Source: Harmothoe impar (lineage: Eukaryota; Annelida; Polychaeta; Phyllodocida; Polynoidae). From it: a DNA stretch of 64,000 nt. The position numbers and the translations under genes were made by a program. This document shows positions 53,945 through 64,000 of the stretch, piece after piece (within the stretch, counting starts at the first letter, position 1; every line of letters begins with the position of its first letter). The notes under the pieces are model-generated. The model was not told the origin of the DNA. It saw only the letters and a program-made list of their open reading frames with translations, and ran no database searches. The stretch is taken from positions 20,834,404 through 20,898,403 of the forward strand of contig OX381707.1 of assembly GCA_947462335.1 (NCBI GenBank), written 5' to 3'.

Positions 53945-54197
53945 TGAACCCTTTAAGGGCCGCATAGTGCTGTAATGTGCTGTGCCCTTGCCGTCCTGAT
54001 GCTTGAATGCAACCCTGGCGAGTAACTCACCAGGGCTGCATTCAAGCATCATGACGACCCTGCGGGGTTGATACACTCCTAAAGGTTGGCATAACGTATG
54101 GCAGCCCTGGCAAGTAGAACCACCAGGCTTGCATTCATGCATTATGACGACCAAGGGTATAGGACATTAAAGCACTATGCTGCCCCTTTAGGGTTAA
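53945..54197 (+). mobile_element. Cloverleaf MITE, best alpha-alpha copy
   Basis: It starts TGAACCCTTTAAGGGCCGC and ends CACTATGCTGCCCCTTTAGG then GTTAA. P1 (53998-54050) has matching arms GATGCTTGAATGC and GCATTCAAGCATC. Spacer CCCTGCGGGGTTGATACACTC. P2 GGCAGCCCTGGCAAG with CACCAGGCTTGC. Confidence 0.93.
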
Positions 54198-55333
54198 GCT
54201 CCATGACAAATGAGAAGCCATGTCTGTGTAGGCCCAGCACAGAAAAAATCCAGAGTCGGCAAACCTGGCACTGCCTTGTCAATTTGACAAGGAGAGGGGC
54301 TGGCAAGCAAAACTCTTCAGTAAGAAGACCCATCTAGAGCTACCTGGCATATGCCAGCCCTAAACTTGTCTAGAGGTGATTCACCATTCTCCCTGCAGAT
54401 GGCCATTACCTAGCATAAATATGTACCTTTGGGAACAAATTGATTAATTCCTATGTTGATATAATACTGAGTATTACAATACATATATGTTAATATGGAG
54501 GATTATGTGAAGTATCTAGGGATAAAGTAAGATAATGTAAAGAATGCATACTTTTGACAACATTTAAAAAATAGAGCACATGTGTAGAAGGAAGACACCT
54601 CTTTTGTGTCTTTCACCAGGGCATAAGTAGGTGCATGCACCTTATATTGGTATTATACACACACAAGCCTACAGTCCATTGCTGGAGAGTAACCTATTCT
54701 CAGTAAAGACTTGGTGATACACTATGTGAATCCTTGGTGGCATTAGTGTATCAAATATCACTTCTATATGTGGTTATGTATATAAACAAATTGATAAAAT
54801 AATCTTGTCATCTGGAACCAGACCAAACTCATACATTTGAAACCCTAGACCTACCACCCTTATGCAATGATGAGCCCCCAGCTGTGGCTAATCTAGGCCT
54901 GCATCAACTATCTTAGTTTGACGACCTTGACAAGTCTAGGGTTGTCTTGTGGGATGGTAACCTGGCAGGTTGTCAATTTGACAAGTTGAAGCTAGTTGAT
55001 TCTATGCTGTTCACTTAGAAGACCCTAGGGTCGTCCTGTAAGACGACCTTACAGACTCCAGAGCTGTCCAGAGTTTTTCAGTGAGTGTCCATGTCCCTGT
55101 CAGCTCTGTTTTGTCTGCACTTCGAGATATTCTTCTTTAGCCGTTCTGACCAGTTCTCTGGCTCGGCTATTATTTCACAACATATTCCAATGTAAACTTG
55201 CAGTTTTTTGGGGGTTGTCAATTTTAGCACCCTGATATTGATTGGGTGGCCATACAGCGCCTCGGCAAAGCGACGACTGGTAGATGTTTGTCTAGATACC
55301 CCATGGCTAGCCCTTGAAAGGATTCGCATACCT
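54198..55333. other. No gene; repeated TTGTCAATTTGACAAG segment
   Basis: TTGTCAATTTGACAAG occurs at 54275-54290 and 54969-54984, each followed by an AGAAGACCC motif, so two related segments bound this stretch. An 83-codon minus frame (55078-55329) is basic and of balanced composition but matches no family that I know. Confidence 0.45.
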
Positions 55334-55430
55334 TAAAGGGGCATTCTCACCACTCGCACTTAACCACATAGCAGACTAGAACAGTACTAGAATTGTGAGT
55401 GGGCTACGCTAGGTGATTATGCCACTTTAA
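55334..55430. mobile_element. Foldback unit F, single copy
   Basis: TTAAAGGGGCATTCTCACC then ACTCGCACTTAACC, AGACTAGAACAGTACTAGAA and GTGATTATGCCACTTTAA. The same unit appears inverted and repeated at 23754-23930. It again sits next to cloverleaf sequence. Confidence 0.75.
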
Positions 55431-55437
55431 TATTAAT

Positions 55438-55590
55438 GTTGTTGCTTTTTCGTCATAATGTGCCAAAATCAGTGGGTAGGTTGCTGGCATTGCTTGATCA
55501 TGCATATCGTGCTGGCCCTTTTGAGTGTATCCGTCTCGTAGGGTCGGCATGATGCAGGGTTGAACAAAAGGGCATTTCACTTACACATTT
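55438..55590 (-). mobile_element. Cloverleaf MITE, decayed beta copy
   Basis: TCGTCATAATGTGCCAAAATC, GCTGGCATTGCTTGATCATG, spacer CCTTTTGAGTGTATCCGTC, then GTAGGGTCGGCATGATGC and AAAAGGGCATTTC. Confidence 0.7.
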
Positions 55591-55908
55591 CTATGATAGG
55601 CTTTAAACAAACTTTATTTTCCACAAGTTAATTTCATCCTTGGTCAAACTCTGTCATTGCCCATTTAAATAGATAGCGCAACACACGCTATTTTTCAAAC
55701 TCACTATTACTATAAACCTTTGAATCGAATTGAAATGTGCCTATTTATATGGCTGATTTCCATACATCTTATTATCCAATTACTAAATGAAATTAGTTTT
55801 CTACGGTACAACATCGAGGAATTATTATATATATATCAGCATAGATATACGTTACGCCATGTCTAAGTAAACTACAAAATATATTAGCATTCGCATTACC
55901 TACACACG

Positions 55909-57718
<1,810 letters not shown>

Positions 57719-58097
57719 AAGGCCACACCAAATTAAAAAGTTGGTCTATGGATTTTGTTTTCCAAAAATAGGTGCGGGAGGGCGAATTTTTTTTTTTTTT
57801 TTTTCCCAAAATTTTTTTTTGTCTATGGATTTCAACCTTAAATTAGGGGGGCGGACGAATTTATTTTTTTTCCTGAGGGAAAATCTTTTTTTTTTTTTTT
57901 TTACAAACTGATATTTTCAGGCTAACGAAGGCAGAAAAGACCACCAAAAAAAAAAAAAAAAAAAAAATCCAATTTCTCAGAAAATGATGCGGGCGCAGTC
58001 CATAGACACAATTTTTTTCAAAAAAAAAAAAAATTTCCATTTTCGAAAATATGGTGCGGGAAATCCGTAGACCAACTTTTTAATTTGGTGTGGCCTA
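57719..58097. mobile_element. 379-bp TIR element, GGCC-terminal group
   Basis: TAAGGCCACACCAAATTAAA AAGTTGGTCTATGGAT at the left is complementary to the right end (ATCCGTAGACCAACTTTTTA ATTTGGTGTGGCCTTA-type). A third partial copy of CAGTCCATAGACACAATTTT lies inside. The centre is T-rich then A-rich. Confidence 0.88.
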
Positions 58098-58617
58098 ATG
58101 ATACAATTACAGTACCCCGGTATGTCCTTTTAGTCCATATTCTATTGTTGAAATAGTTTGAATAATGACTGTCATTAGAGTAGGGGTAACATGAGAGTAG
58201 GTACACGTATGTCAATCCCCCACAGATATGTGACAAGGTTGACATCGTCCTTGGACACGGCCCAAGCTAACGTCCACAGTGACTCCAGCCAACACATCTA
58301 CATCCAACTCTATTGTGCACTGGTAAAACATCAACTTTAGAAAAAAAAATTGTGGACTGTTAACAGTGGGTGATCAGAACTAAAAGTTTAGAATTTAAGG
58401 TTTTATTTTATAAATAGCCCTTTGTTTCTCAATGAGAGCATTGTTAACTGCTCTGTGGTATGGACTGAAACTATGAGATGTATTTAATGGTCGGTATAAA
58501 TGAATCCATATTCAGTTCAACTTTTGAATCCTATAGCGGTAGCACAAAATCGCCATCCCCCCCAAAAAAACTGAAAAATGTGGGAAAGCTGGCATCTCTG
58601 ACACACCCAGATTGGAG
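58098..58617. other. No recognisable feature
   Basis: AAAGCTGGCATCTCTGACAC (58586-58605) resembles a solitary hAT-type end just before a cloverleaf copy. Confidence 0.45.
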
Positions 58618-58839
58618 TTAACCCTTGTAGGGCAGCATGATACCAAAATGTCTATATTCATTTGTTTTGAAACATCAATGCATCCCTAGCTTACACTGCT
58701 TTAGTGCTTTATGCGCTAACGCTTCAGGAGTGTATTGATCTCGTAGGGTCAGCATTATGCATTAATGCAGCAATTCTAAATTACTCACAAGGGCTGCATC
58801 AATGATTTTTAAATCACTATGCTGGCCTTAAAGAGTTAA
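58618..58839 (-). mobile_element. Cloverleaf MITE with TTAA ends, beta-alpha
   Basis: It starts TTAACCCTTGTAGGGCAGC and ends CTATGCTGGCCTTAAAGAG then TTAA. Spacer GCTTCAGGAGTGTATTGATC. P2 GCATTATGCATTAATGCAGC. P1 is degraded. Confidence 0.85.
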
Positions 58840-59937
58840 AGGGCAGGTGGCACGCCATCGGCACGCCATAGGAAGGTAGGAGTAAACAGGAGGTTCTAGT
58901 GGGGTATACAGATCAACAAGAGGGGTGTACCGGGGGTGTACAGGACTGAAAGGGACACCTGGAGGCCACGACCCGCCCCCCCCCCCCCCCACCACCACCA
59001 CCACCCCTGACCTGATCCCCTCCTCCAGGGCGGCACAGATGCGGCACAGACGCCCCCAGCCTCCTCCAGTACCCTCACACTGAGTCACTCCCCGCCCACA
59101 GCACGAGCTGCTCAGCCCCTCAGCCTGCATTCTGAGCCAGACGTCGACTGGGGAATCCCTCTCTGAGAGGTTCACATCTGTAGCAGAGACACCACTCTCC
59201 TAACATATTCTTGGTCTTCGACCCACAGTTGCCTGTACTATCATACATTTGCTGCCGGTGTTTAGATATGGCTGTATCCGTACAGAGAGGTGTTTGGCTC
59301 CACTGGCGTCATCTTTCACTACAGAATGCTGAGCAGACCTTGACCTGATGAGCTACTCTGGGGTTTTACCCACGTGTGACACCAATGTCTCGTCTCTCTC
59401 TAGTCTTGCCAGCAGACCTGCCTTGCCCTACCTTGCCCTATGCCAAATTAGGGGCATTGTCATTAATATTGACTTTGCCTGTTAACTTAGCATTAAATAT
59501 TTAGACGGAACATACAACAGGTCACCCAGGCAAGTCTACAAACATTCTAGGTATTCTGGACTATTCTATCCAAGTTCTTGTGTCGCATTCGCTCTAAAAT
59601 GCCAGAGATGCGAGTCGGAACTCAGGTATTGACATAACCACTAAAAATATATTATACATCCGCCATTAAAGAGAGGGAACTACCTTGAAATCCTTTTATC
59701 AGAGGAACTCTTTGACCACTTACATCTCTGACTGCTAAGTACAAGGTATCAAAAGTGACGTTTTCCTTGCTAGGGTCTTTAGTGCCGGGATGTAAGGGCC
59801 GTGTGCTGAGCGATATCGGCGTCTAATGAGGAGGGGTTTATGTGGGTCAGGATGGGTCAGGATGGGATCAGGTCACATCAGGTCACGTCGTGTTGGGTCA
59901 TAGCAGGTCAGCAGGGTACCCAAAGTATTAACCCTTT
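58840..59937. other. No recognisable gene
   Basis: A poly-C run (about 58976-58990) leads into (CCA)n; overlapping minus frames here are low complexity. GGTCAGGATGG and GGTCACATCA repeat near 59845-59890. Confidence 0.45.
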
Positions 59938-60184
59938 AAGGACGACATGGTGTTTTCATCAATTTTAATGGGCTATACCCTTTGTCCTCATGATGTATGG
60001 ATGCAGCCCTGGTGGATATCGATATACTCACCAATGCTGCATTTATAGATGCATCATGCCGACCCCATGATACACTCAGCATGATGCACAAACGCTGAAC
60101 CAGCAAATTACTCGCCTGCAGTGTATTGGTGTATTATGATGACAAATGTTGTTTTGAGGCAACATGTCGCCCTTAAAGGGTTAA
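59938..60184 (+). mobile_element. Cloverleaf MITE, alpha-beta copy with TTAA ends
   Basis: It starts TTAACCCTTTAAGGACGAC and ends GAGGCAACATGTCGCCCTTA then AAGGGTTAA. Spacer GACCCCATGATACACTCAGC is shortened. P2 is beta-like (GATGCACAAACGC and GTGTATTGGTGTATTATG). Confidence 0.92.
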
Positions 60185-60969
60185 AACTAAAGCATAAGAG
60201 GATCAACAAAAGTCTCAGAGTAAGGGGATTCTGCTGCCAAATCAAGATGGCGTCTGATAGATTGTACGATCAGGAGGCGTTTAGCAAGTTTTTAAGTCAG
60301 CGCAGAAAATCAATTCTAAAAATACATGGTTCATCAATTTCTCAAGTGGGCTGCTCCGCTGGGTTCTTCAAACTGTTTTAGATTTGAGGGAATAATTGAT
60401 GAGAAATGCTACAGGTATCGCCACCACGACTACACCATTAGTTCCAATGGGACGACATGATGTCTCTTTTTATATATAGTTGGACTGGCTGACTATAACA
60501 GCCATGAATAAGATATGCTAGCACTGAACTCTATTATTGTCACGTAATAAAGTATGATATCCAATAGAAACTAACAGAATTCCTTCATTTAAACAAAGCA
60601 ATTGGCTTTAAAACTAAACTTTTAAATTATTACTACATGTACCGGTATATACATTGTTTATTACATATGTATCTACTGATAAAGGTATATTACAAAATAC
60701 ATGAGCAAGCCAATATGTCACAGTACTGTGTCAGTGAGATCTAAATGCCTACATGCCCACTATCATGAATTCATGCAGATGGTATTGGTGTGAGCAGTAC
60801 TTGATACTGTGTTATCTCTTGTTATTACTATCAGCCGGCCGTGTTATCTCACCCACGCCGACCTGGTCAATATGAGTTTATGACTGTTACATAATCAGGG
60901 CACCCCACAGGGACTGACGCCAACATACGGCTCATCTACATGTTCTAGACCATAGCTCACACGTACAGC
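60185..60969. other. No recognisable feature
   Basis: AT-rich; a short plus frame at 60121-60381 is partly cloverleaf sequence and is not called. Confidence 0.45.
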
Positions 60970-61078
60970 AGGGCTGGTATGATACACGAGTGTATCATGG
61001 CTGGTATGATACATTCATGCATCATGGAGACAAAAGGGAATACCACATTAATTTATGATTAAAGAACTAAAGGGTTGA
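60970..61078. mobile_element. Cloverleaf MITE, 3' part, decayed
   Basis: GGGCTGGTATGATACACGAG, TGATACATTCATGCATCATG and GAGACAAAAGGGAATACC lead to AGAACTAAAGGGTTGATA. GGCTGGTATGATACA is locally duplicated. Confidence 0.6.
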
Positions 61079-61511
61079 TACCTATAATTGTGTAGGAGTA
61101 CCACGGGGTTATGAATGGCGTAATTATGATGAGAGCCTGAGGATTATGGCAAGATTTGCACCTTTGGTTATAAAATATAATTCTTAATGATTTCCTCAAA
61201 ACTGAAGATACTCTCCTACGGTACCCGTAGTAGCTATGGTGATATTTTGGTTTCGATATTTGTTCTTGTAACTCATATGTGTCATCAATTTAATCTCGAC
61301 ACGCCCAACTCATTTTCATATAAATGTCCATGTAAAAGCACCAATGGCAATGCCCGTATATATACTGTATGGGTTCGTGGTACATGTCAGGATACACTAA
61401 TAACCAACTAACAACAATCAAATATTACAGAGTCACTGTCAACTCTGGTGACACTGATATTGGATATCCTGTGGCAGCTTTTGGCAGCCCCTGCTAGCTG
61501 TAAATGTGTAA
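61079..61511. other. No recognisable feature
   Basis: No gene or repeat recognised. Confidence 0.5.
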
Positions 61512-61793
61512 GGCCAAAAAAAAAAAAGTTGTGTTCAGGTAACATGGCCCAAAAAAAATAGGGTAGGTAGGTCGATTTTTTTTTTTTTTATCAATTTTTT
61601 TTTAAAGGATTTTGAGACAAAATTCCTCGCATTTCCCTATAATTTTGGGGAAAAATATAAAATTTTCGAAAAAAAAAAGATTTTTGGTGGAAAATAAACA
61701 GAAAAATGCCTTCCAAAAACAATTAAAAAGTTGGGTAGGGCCAAAAAAATTGGGTCGCTAGGGATACCTGAACACAACTCTTTTTTTTTGGCC
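61512..61793. mobile_element. 282-bp TIR element, GGCC-terminal group
   Basis: GGCCAAAAAAAAAAAAGTTG then TGTTCAGGTAAC at the left pairs with GATACCTGAACACAACTC and T-run GGCC at the right. The inner sequence GGGTAGGTAGGTCGA pairs with the GGGTAGGGCC and TTGGGTCGC side less well. AT-rich centre. Confidence 0.85.
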
Positions 61794-61891
61794 AAATACA
61801 ACATCCTCCAGCTACCCCTAGACCCCTAGTACCGGTATATGTGGTGTGTAATATTATACAGGCTGGAGAATGACATTTCCTATAGTGACGC

Positions 61892-61896
<5 letters not shown>

Positions 61897-61957
<61 letters not shown>
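61897..61957. repeat. (TA)n array, about 61 bp
   Basis: Pure AT dinucleotide repeat. Confidence 0.97.
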
Positions 61958-61960
<3 letters not shown>

Positions 61961-62092
61961 TAAAAAAAATACGGCATTATTCACACCAGATTAAGCGGCA
62001 TGTCCGCGTGACCCACACTCGGTACTGGCCCCTACATTACCTGACCTAGATATGACATATATGTGTATACTGTATAATACCACTATAGTTAT

Positions 62093-62326
62093 GGGGAACG
62101 TTCACAAATGATGTCAGCTATTTTGGGACCTTTTTAAGACCCTATATTAATATTGAAGTGGGATACTTCCTCACACTAGCCTTTTTAAGACCCCTCACGC
62201 TCTTGGTGCCCTTGTCACTATTTTTGGTAAGTAATGGCCTATATTATTTCAAGGCCTCGGGTCACCTTTCGTCACGAAACCCAAAGGCACTACTCTAGAT
62301 GGGGACGTTCTTTGTGAAGGTTCCCC
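62093..62326. mobile_element. GGGAACGTTC-family TIR element
   Basis: GGGGAACGTTCACAAATGAT then GTCAGC at the left. The right end GACGTTCTTTGTGAAGG then TTCCCC is an altered complement. The interior has TTGGGACCTTTTTAAGACC twice in part and CCCTTGTCACTATTTTTGG, as in the copy at 20087. Confidence 0.8.
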
Positions 62327-62811
62327 ACTGTGGAGGGGGTGTAAATATGTATGTGTATCAGTAAATTACTCTGCCTCCACTGGGGAAGCCAACATGGGCA
62401 CGTTATATGGCGTGGGTATACCCTCATTGACGTGGGAAGTGCAAAGGCAGACATAACATAATAGGCATGGATCCAGGATTGCTGGGAGGGGTGTGGTGTA
62501 TGCATTTTGAAATAAGAAACGTATATGTATTGGATATTATGAGAACATCAGGGTTAATCATGGATATTGAATCATCTTCATTTGTGTCTTCTTCTGTGAG
62601 ACAACTGATCTGTGCAATAGGGTCCCCTTTTTTCTCGCTTTTCATAAAGCACAGTAATTGCAGTTGGTCATGCATTTTTGGATTGGCTTTTCTCTGAAAT
62701 TGATAATGGGGATAATTGTTTCTATTCATACGGAAGGTACAGTGGGAAAAGAAACCACTGTGCTGTGGCTGTAACCCCTAGGTAAATTCACCATAAATCA
62801 GTCAGTAATGT
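62327..62811. other. No recognisable gene
   Basis: Overlapping frames on both strands at 62424-62729; none has a motif. Confidence 0.45.
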
Positions 62812-62864
62812 AATTTATACATAGCAAGATATCTTTCAGAAAGATATCTTGCTATGTATAAATT
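62812..62864. repeat. Perfect 53-bp hairpin, 26-bp arms, 1-nt loop
   Basis: AATTTATACATAGCAAGATA TCTTTC is followed by a single A and then its exact complement. No mismatch and no related copy seen elsewhere in the window. Confidence 0.95.
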
Positions 62865-63517
62865 TGTTTCATACATGTACATTGTATATATGGACAATAC
62901 GATCACATAAATGTAATACATCCTGTATAGTTGAAGCTGCAGATATATACAACCAAAGGTTAATTAGAGATACAGTTGACAGTAATGATGCTGGTGTGTG
63001 GCTATATCCCGGGGTATATCATGGTGTATGTACATGACCACAGGTACCCGGTAGCCGTTATTTGCCTGCACTGTGACGTAAACTGTAACCTTCCCTACTG
63101 CCCGGTAACCTTGTCAAAGATGTCCAACAACAGGGACTGGGGGTGAGGGGAGCATAGGAACATGTAGACCACAAATTGCCCCGCCCCTTTCCCCACCATC
63201 CACCCCTCTCCTACCCATCTGTGTCTGGCTCCCTGTGACAGCGACCTCCGCCCTCACTCCCCTCACTCTCCCTCCTAGGTCGCTGTGGCATCTCTGGGTG
63301 AGTCAGTAGGTGGGGAATGCCGCGAGTTGAAGATATACTTAGCGGGTACCCCAAGCAACGCCAGCCGCCGATGACAAAAAGTCCTAAGGGACCAGTCATT
63401 TGTTACTAGCAGGGGGTGGGGTAGAATTATAATCCTTCCACGGACATTTTTGCCGACCCTCCTATCCCCGGCATACACCACCATACCCGACCAATGGCTA
63501 CAGTGAGAGGCTTAATA
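62865..63517. other. No recognisable gene
   Basis: A pyrimidine-rich stretch (63170-63280). No supported frame. Confidence 0.45.
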
Positions 63518-63770
63518 TTAACCCTTAAAGGACGGCATAGTGCATAAATGCATCATGCCTTGGTCGTCATGATGCATGAATGCAGCACTGGCGAGCAACT
63601 TGCCAGTGCTGCATTAAAGCATCATGACGACCCAATGGGGTTGAGACACTCCCGAAGGGTCAGCATGATGCACCAATGTAGTAGCCCCGACGAGTTACTC
63701 GCCAGGGCTGTATTGGTGCATCATGACGACAAATGTCATCTTTTTAATATCGACTTGCGTCCTTAAACCT
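63518..63770 (+). mobile_element. Cloverleaf MITE, asymmetric alpha-gamma copy, best preserved
   Basis: It starts TTAACCCTTAAAGGACGGC. P1 (63563-63631) has 33-nt arms around CAA with three mismatches. Spacer CAATGGGGTTGAGACACTCC within stem CGACCC...GGGTC. P2 (63664-63725) is beta-type (CACCAATG, ATTGGTG). The end TCATCTTTTTAATATCGAC then TTGCGTCCTTAAA is gamma. The final GGGTTAA is missing or displaced. Confidence 0.93.
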
Positions 63771-64000
63771 GCAGATCTTACTGCACGTCCGGTAACAGTC
63801 AGAGTGCAGTCAGGACAGGTACTCAGCTCTGTATATAGGGGCGCTGGGCCTTTAAAGGGTTTTAAACAATGTGGATCGCTTATTCATAACCTGGTGCTTG
63901 AACGCAATGATACAGTTTATCATGTGTGGCCAAGGCAAAACGAGTGGAAATTCCTTAAATTATGCCCCCCTCCTCCTTATTTAGGTCCAAGCAGCCCTCC
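63771..64000. other. No gene recognised
   Basis: GGGCCTTTAAAGGGTTTTAA at 63847-63866 may be a detached cloverleaf end. Nothing else recognised. Confidence 0.4.

Noticed and set aside
58828..59175. 115-codon minus-strand frame with poly-glycine
   Set aside because: The glycine run is the poly-C tract read in reverse; no other support.
63548..63766. Open frames inside cloverleaf copies (HHDD, MHEC peptides) as conserved small proteins
   Set aside because: Similar peptides recur because the DNA palindrome is repeated; frames start and stop at random and appear on both strands.

Overview
This window looks like non-coding, transposon-rich DNA from an animal, probably a marine invertebrate. The evidence is an APE-type (Jockey/CR1/L2-like) LINE, many short inverted-repeat DNA transposons, long poly-C/poly-G tracts, (TA)n arrays, minisatellites and one 200-N scaffold gap. 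The frequent ACCGGTA and ACATGTAC words remind me of amphioxus or other marine invertebrate assemblies, but that is an impression and the species cannot be fixed from sequence alone. I found no convincing host protein-coding gene, tRNA, rRNA or CRISPR array. The only long intact reading frame is the LINE ORF2 (20328-23204).

The dominant feature is one family of about 250-bp elements. It is called here the cloverleaf MITE and is present in about 40 full, partial or decayed copies from one end of the window to the other, by my hand tally close to 9 kb or one seventh of the sequence. Complete copies start TTAACCCTTTAAGG and end CCTTAAAGGGTTAA. Inside the terminal inverted repeats sit two hairpins of about 60 bp (P1 and P2, core GGCGAGTTACTCGCC) separated by a third short stem (CCGACCCT...AGGGTCGG). 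One strand can therefore be drawn as an outer stem closing three hairpins. The TTAA ends followed by CCC suggest a piggyBac-type non-autonomous element, but no transposase is present here. Strand is assigned from the central spacer: TTGATACACTCC reads + and GGAGTGTATCAA reads -. Two architectures exist: an alpha-alpha form, and an asymmetric form with an alpha end (GCATAGTGCTTTAATGC) at one side and a beta (GCATGATGCCTCAAG) or gamma (GGATGTCGCTAAAAGAT) end at the other.

Layout. 1-18 kb: cloverleaf copies, a 36-bp minisatellite (7.1-7.7 kb), a 655-bp pogo/mariner-like element (13.7-14.3 kb) and a hAT MITE with a perfect 8-bp target duplication inside a cloverleaf copy (17.9-18.4 kb). 19-24 kb: a 1-kb inverted-repeat element, then the LINE inserted into another cloverleaf copy that also carries a palindromic insert. 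24-31 kb: several small inverted-repeat elements and a 17-unit G-rich minisatellite (27.2-27.8 kb). 31-49 kb: dense cloverleaf copies, a TIR element with an internal tandem array (38.6-38.9 kb) and the sequence gap (42.8-43.0 kb). 49-64 kb: a 914-bp AT-rich TIR element (51.9-52.8 kb), more cloverleaf copies, long (TA)n tracts and a perfect 53-bp hairpin (62.8 kb).

The parts show layered insertion rather than a pathway. Cloverleaf copies are the oldest layer visible, and at least four of them were later hit by a hAT MITE, a LINE, a foldback unit and a small TIR element.
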